A DNA stretch of 64,000 nt from Glandiceps talaboti (GCF_964340395.1 NC_135559.1:14378259-14442258), one strand, 5' to 3'; shown: positions 38,496 through 53,469, counted from the stretch's first letter. The notes: generated from the letters alone by a model not told the origin. A program made the numbers and translations.

Positions 38496-40851
38496 TGCTG
38501 TATGAAATCTTGCAATTGCGTCGATATATAGCTTTACAGGAATATAACAAAAATAAAAATCTTTTTATTTTTTAAATTCAAATGTAATAGTGTTTTTGGT
38601 TTTATACAGCCTTGTTTTGTAATTGTTAAAAACGGATAAAATTTGGAAGAATCACACAGGTTTAAGTACGAATTCACTGTTGACCAAATTTCGAACGGTT
38701 CTGTGCTCATCGGGACTTATTGAAACCAGGGTGTTTATACCTCCCTGTTGAAACTGACAAGACTTGTTTGGACGATGCCTACATTTGCATATTACGCTGA
38801 CATAAATGAAATGTTCTTATTTTAGTGAGTTTGACATTAAGTAAATTTTCAAGTTGGTCAAGAAATATGTGTCCAACCTGTACTGTCTATAAGCTTAACG
38901 TCTACAGTATTTCTACTTAGGCCTAATAAAAAAATGTGGTTACCCGACCCATCTAGTTTTTCACGCCGATCCTAAACGTTTTTTTTTTTACGTACTCGAT
39001 AAAAAATAAAATTGCGAAGAATGTAAAATATCGCCAGAAATAGTGTGGATGCGGATACTGACATCAATTTAAAAAGACAATATAAAAGTGTTCTTCTAAT
39101 CTGAAATTGCTGTACATCTGATGAGAAGAAACCAATAACACAGAGACCGTGTGGAAAAAAACCGGAAAACATAACTACTTGAACTAGACACTCGCATATG
39201 AAAAAAATCTACCTACCCCACCTATATGAGTGCAAACGGAATAAGACAATTTTTTTGCTAGGCCTTAGCACAAAATCATAGCTTTACGTTAATTTAATAT
39301 CATGAAGCTCAATTGTTCCAACCTGTGACTCTGTTTATCACTGTGCTTGCATAGTTTCAAGTGTGTGTTCACCAATGTATAGTGGTTGTTTTCGATGTAA
39401 AATATGAACTAAAATATGACCTAAACATTTAGGGATTTTGTTTCGACGTGATAAAATTTTCAAATTTGTATTCGCTTTGATACTGTTGCGGCTGGGGATT
39501 TGAAAGGAGTCCTGTCGATGAGGGGTAATGTTAATCAAACGTCGACTTCGTTTGAAAATCCTGGACTCAATTAAGACAGAAATGCGTCTTCTGGGATAAT
39601 GTCTGGAATTCATCAAAAGACTTTCGTAAAACGTTTAACTAATTTTTAAAGGGGCACGGGCTGAGTGTATACGTTTTTTTAGGCGTAGTTTTTGCTGCCT
39701 TTTAAAAAGGTACTCACATTAATGTACCTACTGAAGCACACTTAACCACCACTTACAATTGACTGAACTCAAAACAGGTATTAAGATATAACTTATAAAT
39801 GATCCGATGATGCAATTTATTATACGTCCCAAACATGTTCAGAGAAGTCCTACCGTGCAATCAACTGTTCTAACAATGTCTGGAGACAACTGTAATGTTA
39901 TAGAAGACAATGGATCGAGATTAACATTATATTGGACTGTGTTTTTATTTAAGTATTATTAAGTTTTATATAAACTCAACTTTGTGCCGCTTTAATGAAG
40001 TATCTATAATACGATCAAAAGAAATGACAGTTTGTTCTGATCTGTACACCTACTAGTCTAAATCGTTGAACATCAAAGGCGACACTTTCTGCATTACGTA
40101 ATATCTTTCGACTTTCCAATTCACAGATAAGAAGCCAATCCAAGGTTACGAAATGATTTACAATATTAAATTCCATTATTTCCAAAACCACCTGCTCTAA
40201 AACATTCGTAACACCCTTATTGACTTTTCACAACTACTCTTTTATAAATCATACTCCTGGGGCAACGAGGGTATGTCGCTTGTCTTGGCTAATTAAAACT
40301 CTCATCTCGGTAAATGTGTAGTTGCGTGCACGGGTATCAAACCTTCTTATCGTGGCTTATTCTCGTTTTCCCCGTGGTCTCAGAAACGAGAGGAAAATGC
40401 ATGCGTGGGAAGGGAAGTCATTTGGGACCAATTTCCAAAATCAGAATGCCTTATACGTTGTTAGACTAATAATATGTGCCAGGTTTTTTCTCGAAGAACA
40501 AGAACTGGGATTTTCACAGTCACTATGTTTTCGATCGAGCACACAGATGGTCTCCAATAAGCTTTAATAGACACTTTAAAGTTGCCGGCATTTAAGATGA
40601 AATATAAATAAACGTGATTGTAATATAATTTTGAAAAAAGAGTGTCTTGTTTGTTTATCTTTATTGTCCATGTGAAATATCAACTAAATATTGATTTTCC
40701 TATTTTGGACGTTGGTTATATATTCGCTTGAAACAGGGACTAGTAGCTTATTCTGTTACTAGCATCGTTGCATCCCCTCTTACTTCCCTATTCATGAAAA
40801 CATTTACGTACTAGTAATACATTTCTGTAACTCACAAGTCGAGAAATGATA
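38493..40851. other. Non-coding stretch
   Basis: Holds the dispersed repeat at about 39640-39930. Open frames such as minus-strand 39338-39616 and plus-strand 40322-40567 show no family signature. Confidence 0.5.
39640..39930. repeat. Dispersed repeat, copy 1 of a pair
   Basis: Shares 'ttaaaggggcac.ggctgagt', 'cttaaccaccactta'-type, 'gcaatca.ctgttctaacaat' and 'tgttatagaaga' blocks, in the same order, with 62530-62800. No coding capacity or inverted ends seen. Confidence 0.82.
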
Positions 40852-40866
40852 CATACATACATACAT

Positions 40867-40905
<39 letters not shown>

Positions 40906-40939
40906 CAGACAGACAGACAGATAGACAGACAGACAGACA
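40852..40939. repeat. Compound microsatellite (CATA)n-(CA)n-(GACA)n
   Basis: Three adjacent short arrays with the same unit set as the longer compound arrays. Confidence 0.97.
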
Positions 40940-43900
40940 GAGTCTAAACAAACAAGTATGTAAATTATTAGTTTTAAGAAGCATAACTGCAAGCAGACAG
41001 AAGTTAATTTGAATTCTCCAACATTTGTAGACAGAAATAAATAGTCTCAAGGGTACAAGCATGATACGACAGTCCATTCAAATCAGTGAGTATCGAAGTG
41101 TGACGTCATTGCTTATCAAATGCATGATCGACTGACAGTTAAAGATTGGTGTGAATATACATGTATCTAAGGTTCAACGACCGTTTGGCCATCTAACAAT
41201 TTTGTCTCGGTTTGATAAAATCAGTAATGAAATATAATGCTATGTAATTCACATACATCTCCATCAACAATTGACCTATTGCAGGACGATGCAATGCAAC
41301 GAGACAGCTTATAAACGTCTAAGTGTTCGCCTTGTAGATTTTTAACGGCAGACGACATTTTCTCCCAATATTTGTTGTTAGAGGTTTGAAACGATTTTTC
41401 AGACGACAATTTTACACCGAAATCACACCATTTGTTTTAATGAAAATCTAGTATTGTATGTTTTGGTAATTATAATTCCAATCCCTCATTTTGGGGAAAA
41501 TATGAATAAGGTCAATCAGACTATAATCTACTGTTGTATATTTTGATAATTGACAATTTTATAATCAAATCCCGCCATTTTTGAAGAAATTTATTTTCAT
41601 CGACTATACCTAAAGTAAGCTTATGTTTTGACAGACAAGAAATCTTGAATGTAAAATGTGATTGGAAGAACGAATTTAGTACAAAAGGAGCGCGCGCATA
41701 ATTGTAAAAATGGCGCGTATGAGATATGAGAAATATCGTCAGGTGGGTCTGTGAAAATGTAATATCGGTTTTCACACGAGTGTATACCATAGAATTTGGA
41801 ATAGGACAAAGCACGACGGGCGAATTATTGCTGCATGAAAAACTCGGTATGGGGTTAATGGCGATCGAATTATTTCCACTTAAAAAATAATGATTCAGCT
41901 TTCTTATTCGGGAATGCACTACAGCAGTGTTTGCTTGTAATAAAACATTTGGGCCGTGTGCACTAATACCAGAGTAGAAATTTGCCAAAATGAATGTCTT
42001 CGATTTCGCAAATTAAGTAATTTTCCAATAAACATTTTCAGGTTTCTATTGGTCTCCTTTAGAAACATGATAAACATATGAAGTGTTCTCTATGAGACGG
42101 CATAAATAAAGACGGGGTGGGGGGGGGGCCGACATTTTGTTTTAGTGAAATTTAAAAAAGCTGATAAAATGTCACGGAGAATAGGAGGTTTTGGACTCCT
42201 TGAAAATAATCCTGTAGATGAGAAAACATGTAATGTACTCGATTTGTTGCAAGATCGGGCGGAAAATGTTTCTAACTAAGGATGCAAATTCAAATAGAAA
42301 TTATACATAAACCTCCAAATCTAGCAAAAAACTAATAATGACTTTAAGCTTCGTTGCATCTCTCAGATTAATATTGAACGTTAGATACAGTAAAGTGTCA
42401 CACTAAAAACGTAGCGTGCTTAATCTAATAGAATAACTTGAAGTAGACAGAAATCATGGTATCATGGAAACAAACGCTGATCTGTAAATTGTCGTTTAAA
42501 TATATCACCTCTTTACGGCAGTGGCAACCCATGTTTCCTCTCAAGCAGAAAATTAACTTGATGCGTTCCTGAAAGTGCCAGTGAAGCAAAAATCACGAAA
42601 TATTCCCAAGTCATGATAAAACAGGGTTAAAAGGGGATATTGGCGTAATCCTCGTGTAAGTCCAAACTCGTTCTTTGCATTACTTCCATCTCATTGCCTC
42701 TAATATCAAATCTAGGAATAAAATATTAACCAAGAGAAATGTAAGAAGGTACCATAAAACAGCATTGATGTGTATGTAGCAACCAAAGTGAAATTATATG
42801 GTCTGGAACGGTAACAATGTCTTAAAATGGTACAATCTTGTATAGCGTAAAACACTCGGATGGTAATAACATTCGGATGGTAATATACGGTGAAGCCTGA
42901 CTTAATAAATTATGCAGTTTGCACAGCCTAATTGGCATTTTATTTGCTCTTATCACGATCGCGATTTTGCTGGCGGGAACGATGCAACGCGTTTGGTGAA
43001 TTTGAATATCAGACTCTAGTACCAAGTATCGGATCTAAAGTATACGAATATTTGTATGCTACGAATCGGTCGACGATTTGATATAAATTAAACCAAACTA
43101 TTTTTCTATCTTATCAAGTGTTTTGAAACCGTGGGGGTCATCGGTTTTATTTTACTGAAAAGTGAAGCCTGTTACCATAGCACCAGAAATTAGCCACCGC
43201 CTACAACATGTTTCATCTAGTCCATCAAATAGGTAGTTCTGTTTTGTTCTAAACCTCAGCCCGGACATTGAACGAATACCATCTTGTGAATCGTTTGTGT
43301 GAGATACTTCTTTTTCATTACGACACTGTCACAGACGGGACATTAACTAAACACGATCCTACAATTGTCAACTAAGTGCTGATTACACCGTGCAGTGTAA
43401 CAGAAAAAGAGAATTTAGCCCAAGGCACAGTAAATGATACTCTAAATTTCTTTCTCATTACTGCTACCAGCATATGTTTGTTGCCCACACCACCATCGAA
43501 AATAACACACAATATGTTTATTATATTTTTTATATGAGGATTAATTTGAGAAAAACAAATTAAGCTCTGGGCCTCTAGCCCTGGTAGGAGAGAAATGTTA
43601 AGGTGTAATTGAGCTAATGCTTTAAAGAAAGGTGTAATTGCCGATTTATCCATTCTTATCACCCAAACATTTTTTGTTATGGGTTAAAATTCAGAAAATG
43701 TGTGAAACAATGATGTTTTCCGGATCAATGCCTGCGATGAATATATAGATAAGTAGTTAAACATATGGAGATAGATAGGCATGCCTGCCAGATAGGCAAA
43801 CACTCAGGTCAGAGTCAGAGGTGCGTGTTTTGGATGGATTTATAGACACAATACTCAGCTAGACATAGATATAGGAATAGACACAGGATTGATATGGGAT

Positions 43901-43940
43901 AGAAGAATAAACAGATAGAAAGATCCATATAACATTAAAT
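40940..43940. other. Non-coding stretch
   Basis: Contains a 155-codon minus-strand frame (41521-41988) and a 96-codon one (43372-43662). Both are AT-rich and without recognisable motifs; I do not call them genes. A G-run is at about 42119-42128. Confidence 0.5.
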
Positions 43941-43944
43941 GGAC

Positions 43945-44191
43945 ATACATACATACATACATACATACATACATACATACATACATACATACATACATAC
44001 ATACATACATACACATATACATACACACATACATACATACATACATACATACATACATACATACATAAATACATACATACATACATACATACATACATAC
44101 ATAAATACACATACACATGATACACACACATACATACATACATACATACATACATACATACATACATACATACATACATACATACATACAT
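43945..44191. repeat. (CATA)n microsatellite with AAATAC and ACAC interruptions
   Basis: About 250 bp. It gives long artefactual His-Thr-Tyr-Ile and Met-Tyr-Val-Cys frames. Confidence 0.98.
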
Positions 44192-45066
44192 AGAAAGAGG
44201 CAGGCTTGAGGGCAATATGATAGACATACAGACTGACTTTTACACAAACACAAATTTATTACCCGTTTTAATAAACTGATTGTGAGCGAAATTGTTTGAT
44301 TGAAAACTATAAATGCAATTAACTAGAATAGAATAATCATGGTAAAATAGCGTATGCAATTAACTAAGTGTACAAAAAAAGTTTGCCAATTATAGTGTGG
44401 TGTGCAAACCCCGTTAGTGTGTGTCAAAATTATCCTATATTAGTACTATTGGGACCAGCAGGAACTAATAAAATTTGTTTGGTGATGAATAAACAAATTT
44501 GTAATCTTAGATGCACTTGACGATTGTCATTTATTGATAACAGTGATAGTAACCGTCAAACTAATACACTGTTTTCGGCGATGATGTGTTATTCTGATAG
44601 CTCTCGTATCTTTATCTTGTCCTTAATCCCATAGCAAGTCGTTATTATGGCTTGAAAATATTTCCCAAGTGATCTGGGGACGAGGATTTCATGTCTTTTT
44701 TGCTTTTTCACTGCCCAATGAAAATGTTTAAAACATGTGTGTAAAATGTAAAAATTATATATTTTTAAATTTCAATGTTTTCCGGGTGTATAGAGTTTTA
44801 ATTAAGTTATATTATTAACGAAGCTTAGAGTTTGAGTTAATTAGTAAGTAATATATGTCATGCTGATTTCAAAACTGTTATGCAAAACTGGATTGATAAT
44901 GTGTTAGCTGAACTGGACAGTAAAAGTGAGTTTGTTAGATATACGAGTATAAGTCCAACCACAGTATGACCAACGACTAAAAGAACTTGAAACCCGGTCT
45001 CGAGAGTAATGGGTTGACTTTGGTCATGATACAAGACGACACGGCTGGTTCAAATATATAATCTCA

Positions 45067-45386
45067 TTAAAGTGGCCATATTGATGAGCACTGGACATTT
45101 ATTTAGGATTTTTAATTTTAAACAATTTTATAATGGCTTCCTATTTGAAAAATCAAAGTGAAACAACATCGACTAAGTAATATGTGTTTGTAATATTGCA
45201 AAAAGCTAAAACGTGTAAAAAGTGTGTCGTTGTACGCACAATAACAAACATTTTACATTATGATTTAGCAATCTATTGAGTTAAAAGCAAGCACATGGCA
45301 TTTGTTATTTCACTTTGATTTTTCAAGAAGGAAGCCATGATGAAATTGTTTTGTATCCCAGACCCTCATCCATATGCTCACTTTAA
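45067..45386. mobile_element. Hairpin MITE, copy 2, full length
   Basis: Begins TTAAAGTGgccatattgatga and ends cctcatccatatgctCACTTTAA, so TTAA stands at both ends with AGTG/CACT inverted termini. The interior arms 'atggcttcctatttgaaaaa' and 'tttttcaagaaggaagccat' face each other, as in the copy at 12898-13227. Confidence 0.88.
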
Positions 45387-46164
45387 GTATAAGAACGAAC
45401 GTTTTGACTATTCACAGGTAGTCTTAACCGGGGTTCTCAAATGAATAAAATTACAGAAGGCATATAAAAGGTATGGTAAAAATTGGGAACCTAAACATCT
45501 GCAACAAAAGTAAAACATGAAGAAAAAGTGCTCTACCCTATAGACACATGGTTCTACAAGAGTTTAATGTTTCATGACAACCTTGAATTTATGAGCAACA
45601 GCAGGTTTATCTAATTAGTTACAGAGAAGACATTTTGACCGTTTTAGTCATCCATTTGAAATGGTGATACAGCCATGTACCATCCATGCTGCTATTGCTC
45701 GTGAGGGACAATTCAAGCAAATTTTCACTTCCAATTTTAGGTACACGTAACCGATATGTGACTTTACAATGATATAATTCTCTTTTCGCAATAAAGTGTC
45801 AGATCATCTTACTCATTGTTGCTGATAAGTAGGAATGTTTTTAGAAGTCCTTTAAATGAATCACTCAGTTTGCACGTAATGCATTCACTTCCAATTAGAG
45901 GTATTCGTTACAACGGACGTCATGTGTTTTCCACACACAAACTCCCCACAGCTAGACTGGAGGAGGTGGCTCGACCGTAGATGTAAAGTAAATAGAAACT
46001 TGGCAACTTAAAAAAATTCTGGGTCTAAAGAAGTTGTGAGAGAAGTGTCTTAAAAGAATGTGACAAGTCATTCGAACCATTTGTATCATTCCACACAGAA
46101 AAAGTGAGCTTCATAATTTCGAAAAATCCACACGACTTTGATGACCTCCTGATTTAACATTTTT

Positions 46165-46370
46165 ACACGATTCGTGCAAATCGTATACTTTTACCGGAAA
46201 ACATAAGTGTCTGATTTTCACAATTTTACACGATCGTTAAAAGATATTGAATTTTCAACACCGGAACAAAAGAAAGCCTGAAATAAACGATTCGTGCAAA
46301 ACGTATGAATTTTAAACACCGGAACATGGGAATGTCTGATTTAACAATTGTACACGAGTCATGGAAATCG
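46165..46370. repeat. Short tandem repeat, ~70-75 bp spacing, with (T)ACACGA(TT)CGTG cores
   Basis: Three or four diverged copies of 'acgattcgtgcaaatcgtat' followed by 'ttt.ac.ccggaaca' and 'gtctgatttt.acaatt'. The core is a partial palindrome. Confidence 0.7.
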
Positions 46371-47179
46371 TATGAAATAACAGAACACTTGGTTGACTAT
46401 CTACTATTACCGTTCCCACTGCGAGTGTTACCGTATATGCGTAAAACGATGACGCAAAGGGATCGACTGTTGTCGTTCCGTCGGGAAGAAACACAGTCCA
46501 CAGAGGTTATTACAGTAAAATAAAAATACCGATGGCCTTTTACATAGAAAGATAAAAATACTAATCACATCAGATACAAATTTCTAATAACCTCTACGGG
46601 GAATTAGACTTAATAATCATCTCATAGATTTTCCATATTTTGTCATTTTAATAGTAAAACTGTCTTATCAACGAATAACAGTTTATTAATTTTCCCAGTA
46701 TCGTTATAAGAATATGTGTAGTTGACAAGAATACTCCGAGGATTTTTGATCTTGTTCATAAAAAATATATGATCTGTCAATTATTGACTTTTGTTAGTTC
46801 ATCATGTCATTTGGATAACGACTTTATGATGGGTGTTTGACACTATGTCGAGTTTGTCGATAACATGCTGTCATAAAAATGATAAACAGTGTAATCAAAC
46901 ATCGTTTGTGGTTCAAAGCCACAACTTAAAAAACACCTATTTTGTTAGATATAATTGACTTACTCTTAATATCATAGATACCCTGCACATTATTGAATCA
47001 CCTGTGAGTAAATGTATTTGTAAAGCTGTACACATAATATATGGTGCAGTAAAACCATTTAATACTCAATTAAGAAAAACAACCTCATTTTGATATCATG
47101 TTGTGTTATATTTCAAACATTTGCACGGAGAAACCTAATTTTTTTCTTGACTTCAACAAAGAATGTGTTTGAGTTTCTT

Positions 47180-47344
47180 CGATACATTTTACACATTTAT
47201 TAATCTTTTGTGATGTTTTGAGTTACAAACAGACTGTCTATGTTGTTTCACATTAATTGTTCAATTTGGAAGCCATGATAAAATTGCTTTATAAATTAAG
47301 AAGTCCGAAATAAATACCCAAACCTCATCCATATGGCCACTTTT
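47180..47344. mobile_element. Hairpin MITE, copy 3, right arm only
   Basis: 'gagttacaaacagactgtct' plus 'atgttgtttcacatt', 'ggaagccatgataaaattgc' and the end 'cctcatccatatggccactt' match the right halves of the other two copies. The left arm is missing. Confidence 0.85.
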
Positions 47345-48291
47345 ATATTCCAAGTTTGAAGAGTTTAAGCACTTTGATTTTGAGGGAATTCGGTTCTGGC
47401 GGTTCATTCTATCATCACCCAGAAACGACGAATTGTAACAGCACACTTTGATTGAATGGAACACCATTAAGTAGTTAATTTCGTCTCACTTAATTGAAAT
47501 GAACAACAATGTTGATTTCATCTACGGGAAATTACTCTTGACATAATAACACATGACTTGCAATTTTGTTTGAAAAGGTTTGAGTTGTTTGGATATCTAT
47601 ATCAATTAAGTTGATAAAATGTCAAATAAAGACGGTGTTAATGCAAATTGCTTCATGTCACAAAAAATGGATTGTCAATAGCTTTACCATCAATCATGCC
47701 ATCTCCAAATATAATATTAATTAATTACCGGATATAAACACTTTATACCTGAGTGTATTTTTTAACGAGTGGTATACATATATTGATTCATGGAAAACAA
47801 ATCTAGTTGACATAATTTGTTATTATTTTAAGATTTAACAATGTAACTTTTTGTGTGTTTTGCGGCTATTTTACTGACAAACTGGAGACTGTACGTAATA
47901 ATCAGCGAAACAGTCACGTACAAATTCCCCCAGCGGTGTAACGTAGAGTGGGGTACACTAGTGTTCTGCTGTCTCCTGACTAATGGTACATGGTACATCA
48001 TAGAGCCTGGAATGAACTCCAGGGTTTATATTGATACACCTGCAGTGTAGAACAGAACACAGTCTGACGTATGACCCACCTGTCCTTAACCTTTAACCTC
48101 TCGCTAGTTCGTCGTGCAGATCTATCGCAATTATCTTTCCCAATTTGTCATCGAAATATGTTTGAAGACGTATAATCATATCATTGATATTTTTTATTCA
48201 GTCGGCAAATACACATGACATAAGGATTATTATGCTTTCACTCTTTTTGACTTTTTGCTGCTCTAACAAAATGCAAGTTTCTTCTTTGGAT

Positions 48292-48376
48292 CTCTCTCTC
48301 TCTCTCTCTCTCTCTCGCTCTCTCTCTCTCGCTCTCTCTCCCCCCCTCTCTCTCTCTCTCTGTCTCTCTCTCTGTC

Positions 48377-48463
<87 letters not shown>
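48292..48463. repeat. (CT)n microsatellite
   Basis: About 170 bp with TCGC, CCCC and TGTC interruptions. Confidence 0.98.
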
Positions 48464-48465
<2 letters not shown>

Positions 48466-49752
48466 CGGGATATCGCGCTTTAAATTTGCATTAGAAACCG
48501 CCCTTGTACAGTTCATTTTATATCATTTGATAGGTGTATAAACGGATGTTTATGGTTTCACGAGCCTATTAAAAAAGTTCATTCGAATTCATAATTCCAA
48601 ACTTTCAGTGGTGTGGGGTCTTTGAAGGGTTAATCCTGAAGTGTTAGTTATTATCAATCTGTTTTGAACTGATGAAAATATATCATAAGATATTAAAATA
48701 GAAGGTGTGACGTGTAAAACATTTGCGAAAAAGAATTTTGTTGAGTGACATTGCAGCTGCTTGAACAGATATAGCTGAAGTAAATGAGTAGGAACATTTA
48801 TCTCGGTACATGTCATAACCATAGGTCAAAGTTCATCTCTTTTTTTGAAGACCAGGTGCGGTCGTCTACACTAACATCATGACCAAACGATCGCTCACAA
48901 GATTTTCTGGCTCCACTGTATCATGACAATGCGCATGACTGAACAATTATACGGTTGAGCGTTTTATAGTTGCAAAGACAAGTCACTATTGATCTGTTTA
49001 TTTCTCCACTCGATTAAACCTTTGAAAATACACAGAGAGTGTGTTGTTATCAGTCAAAATTTGTAATGTGGATATGAAAAACAACACACGTCTGGCTTTA
49101 AATGCTATGTACTTCTTTTATGAAGGAACGCATTGATAACTTGACAAAAACAAATATTTATGGCAGTATGTAAAAAAACAATTTCGGGTACTATCACAAA
49201 ACCCTGACAACGGAAATAGTAAACTGCCAGGATATTTCCTTCGTATTTCCCATATACTAAAAAAAACAACAAAAAGGTTATAAATAGTCCATTGTAAATA
49301 CATTGTGACATCTTTTCATATTTACGAGAAATAGTTGGCGAAAATAGCTTCAAAGTACCACCACTTGTATTGTTGCTATTGGTTTGAAACACACGAGAGT
49401 TTTCCAACGTCGTGATCCGATCTCTATGATCAAATTTAATTTCGTTAGTGGGAGAAACCTTTGTTACTTTTCGTTTGAAACTGTTGTAAGTCGTTCAACC
49501 CCCAAATCAGTCCTCTTTGGATGCTAGCTGATAGGCTTGGACTACTTGTCGTATGAAACTGCCAAGGAAAAAAACATCCTTCCTTTTATAAAATTGCCTT
49601 TGTGTACACCGGCTCAAAGTCGACGTCAATCCCCTTATGCAGTAACATCTCCAAGCACTGTAACTGTAAACCTCTATCAAAAATTAACTGTGTTTTTCTG
49701 TTTTGTTTGGTGTGTGTTCCTATTTAGGTTTGCTATATAGATAAAAGAAACA
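48464..49752. other. Non-coding stretch, nothing recognised
   Basis: AT-rich. The 100-codon minus-strand frame at 49105-49407 has no recognisable motif. Confidence 0.5.
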
Positions 49753-49841
49753 ATACATACATACATACATACATACATACATACATACATACATACATAC
49801 GTACATACATACATACATACATACATACATACACATGTACG

Positions 49842-49892
<51 letters not shown>
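49753..49892. repeat. (CATA)n followed by (CA)n
   Basis: Two adjacent arrays with one ACGT unit at about 49799. Confidence 0.98.
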
Positions 49893-49894
<2 letters not shown>

Positions 49895-50418
49895 CCCTTT
49901 TAACCAGACGAATATTTTAGTCAATGGTACCAGCATTAAGCTTTTGAATGATATTCAATGTACCATTTAATTTATGTCCTTTATCGTAGTTATGTACCCG
50001 TATTATCTACAAAAGTGATTGAAAAAAACAACAGAGGATATCCATGGATATTTTAGGATCTATATCCGGTGACTGTTCTGTGCTGTTGATTTCCAGTGCT
50101 GTCTGTGATCTGTCATTCTAGACGGATTTTGACTCTTGGTCACCTTATGTACAGGTCCTTTTTCAGTTTCATCTAGCTATTAATAGATATAATTGAATAT
50201 TTTGTATTTACAACACCAGATGGCAGATTATCTTTAAAATATTCTTTTAACCTGAACTACATAGTACTCCGCCGGTCAAACAAGAGTTTAACGTTTTTTC
50301 TCTCCAGTGCACATTATCCCCTTCTAAGTTCTAGTGGGCTGCAGACAAACATGTCATTCTCTCCTAAGTATCGATGACCCGTGTGTGTATGACTCTATGT
50401 GTGCGTGCGTGTGTGCAT

Positions 50419-50463
50419 ATGTATGTACATGTATGTATGTATGTATGTATGTATGTATATATG

Positions 50464-50497
<34 letters not shown>

Positions 50498-50581
50498 TGT
50501 ATGTATGTATGTATGTATGTATGTATGTGTGTGTATGTGTGTGTATGTATGTATGTATGTATGTATGTATGTATGTATGTT
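50419..50581. repeat. (GTAT)n microsatellite
   Basis: Interrupted by GTGTGT and ATAT units. Confidence 0.97.
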
Positions 50582-53305
50582 TATCGCTTTAAAATGAACT
50601 GACATTCGAAGTAACACCCCTACCCATGTAAACCCGTGCCATGTTCCAAGATACCATAGGCAAGCTATCCATCTACTAACATCCGGGTTCTTCAATGATT
50701 TATTTGTCATTCCACTTAATACTAATATAATCGAAACATAGACAGTGTGGAGAAATCTCACCTTCTATGATCGAACATGGACACAGTATATTACAGTTTG
50801 TGACGCCATCAGCAGTGCTAGTGTCAGGCACTTGGCATGCTTAGACCACATTTTACATATAGTCGTTGTCAAACTGTTTCTTATTCTTGTACCAAGGAAT
50901 AATATCTTTTATTGCTGACAATAATTTTTCATATCAACTGTGACTTTTTTTGCAAGAGACTTTATACCCCCCTAAACGTAAATTATAGATGTGCTCTTAA
51001 AACCGCGAAGGCGCTTATCATGGGTCAATAAAAGAATATTGAAATGACAGTTGCCGGATTAATAGTTGACGATATCCTGGTGAATGATATATTCCCATAC
51101 GTTCTGATTTCAAAATTCTTAATTGTGTGATTTAATATAACTTTAAATGAATTGTATTCTTTGTTAATAACAATTTATGTTTAAATTTAATTTTAATCAA
51201 GGGGAGAAACCAAATATAGTCCAGGTTCCAGAATTTGGCAGATTGTGCCACAGGATTAATTGTATATTGCAATGTCGGTCTAAATGTTGCATTTCTTTTC
51301 TATACGTTAATTGCGAATTATCAAAAATGGTCTAATTAGGACAAGGCTTGGGGACAAGCACTCTTTCGATTCCCTATTCTCTGAGAAAGTGATAGCAAAG
51401 TACGCCAGCTTATTCAGAGATTTATTTATAAGCGCTGCACGTGTAGAAAGAAATAGTTCATGAACGAGGATCATAACATATGCATACTGCGTCGGTCCAT
51501 AAGCTAACCCCTGACTCAGGTAATCTGGCCATTTGGGTAAAACAACGTTTCATTTTGTATTATTGCAGGCTGTCACACTTCAAGAGGCGTAAGGAGCGTC
51601 GTAGTGATTTTTCCATGTTGTTTTGACTTCAATTCATCATAGTTTTCACCTACAATTTACTAGTGTATGAATCTGTAGCACATCCATTTTATTGACTCGT
51701 GTCATAACGGGTCGGTGACGCACACATCGCCCGCAGATATTTCGCTTATGGAAAGTAAATTGTTTTAATAAATATTTATTAACACAGATAGACTGACACA
51801 AAATACTTTATGCAAGCCAGGTTGAAAGGGTTTGAACAAAAAAATGCAAGTTTTATACTCTTACGTCACGACAAGTCGGGTATACGTCATTGGTTCTGTT
51901 GTTCACGAAATATTAGTCAAAATTTTCAAAATCTCCATTATTTTCCCCTAATTTTCAAACCTTATGCTTGAAGACGAATAGGTGTATGATTTTTCTTCAT
52001 TCAGCTGGAAAGTGATCGTGACTACAAGGGTTTTGTCACTACTCGTCTATAAAACCGATGATGAGGCCCCTTAGGTCACTCGTATTTTCCTTGACTGAAC
52101 GAAGATAAAATATTTTTTTAGGAATAAATGATTGAAATAGTTGTATGCCACAATTTCACTTTTGCTTTTTTTCAGTCTTGCATTATTTGAAAAAAATAAT
52201 TAAATATGGATTAAACCATAAAAGTTTCTAAAATCATATTTTACAATATTGAGATTTACTAAATTGTAGTTTTTCAACTATGAACCATAAGGCGACAATA
52301 TGTTACAATAACAGAACAGCAGATTTCCAATTTTGCTGTCACATGTAAAACTGTATCTTTTGAACACTAGTAGTTAAAAGAAACTGACAGATCAACGATA
52401 GATAGGGCATCAGGCCAAAAATAACACACACATGCACTATACATGTTGTCAATTCAAACTCCTACGCATCGGTGATATGCCTTCAATGCAATGGCGGCCA
52501 CTTTGCCAAATCACAGAGTTTACGTCACTCGTTCGCAACTTTAAAAAAAAATGCTAATCAACATAAAACATCCACAGTGTTAATAATAATAATTAGTTTA
52601 TTTATAAAGTAGACTGGCTTAATTCTGAAATATATTCCGTTAAATCACAATTTATGTACAATTCCACCAAACGCTAGAGCAGCGTATATATACAAAGTTA
52701 GTAGTTGGTATGTCAGTGACCAGTGTTCTTTTACATATCTTCAAAAATTTTGTTCTACTGATATAGAAATTTCGACGAACAGAAAAAGCTATTCATATTT
52801 GTATTGTTTATGAACTAGTCTACCCTTAAATACAATGTTTAGAATTAGTATTTGAAATACTATGGTTTTGCGACAAAAATCCAATATGGCTTCCCACTGT
52901 ATGCAGTGACTTTTTTACGGTAGCGTTGTTGTGTATGAGCTTGGTTGTCAACTGTTAAAGATTAAAGGGTGTCCATACTTAGATTGATGACGGCAAAGGC
53001 GTAGTGCAACTTATCGGTAAAAGAGGCGCTAAAAAGGGGAACAAATAATTGATGTTACAACTAATGCTACAGTCTTGATAGGGTGAAAATTATAGTTGAT
53101 GTTTGGACTGTTACCACTGCGTCCTTGGATACCAACCTTAACCACTGGTCTCTGTCAGACATACAACTATGATCGTAAACACGATAGGATCTCTCTTATT
53201 TTAGATCTACCGGTATACATATAGCAGGGTCGCAATTTATCAAATATATATTATATTTAATTTTGTCAAACTTATGAATTAATCTGCCTTTAAATACAAT
53301 GTTTA
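50582..53305. other. Non-coding stretch
   Basis: No supported gene. An acceptor-like 'gtattattgcag' at about 51557-51568 is followed by a short frame that would fit the phase of the 34-kb exon (see findings). Confidence 0.45.

Positions 53306-53469
<164 letters not shown>

Larger units (their letters stand above)
44192..48290. other. Non-coding stretch with MITE copies
   Basis: Apart from hairpin MITE copies at 45067-45386 and 47180-47344, it holds 'acgattcgtgcaaa..cgtat' repeats at about 46165-46370. A slightly CpG-richer 66-codon frame lies at 47853-48050 and resembles nothing I know. Confidence 0.5.

Noticed and set aside
41521-41988. 155-codon minus-strand open frame
   Set aside because: AT-rich, no recognisable motif, no splice or promoter context; may be chance.
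46305-46523. 72-codon plus-strand frame
   Set aside because: Falls in the short 'acgattcgtgcaaa' repeat area, with open frames on both strands.
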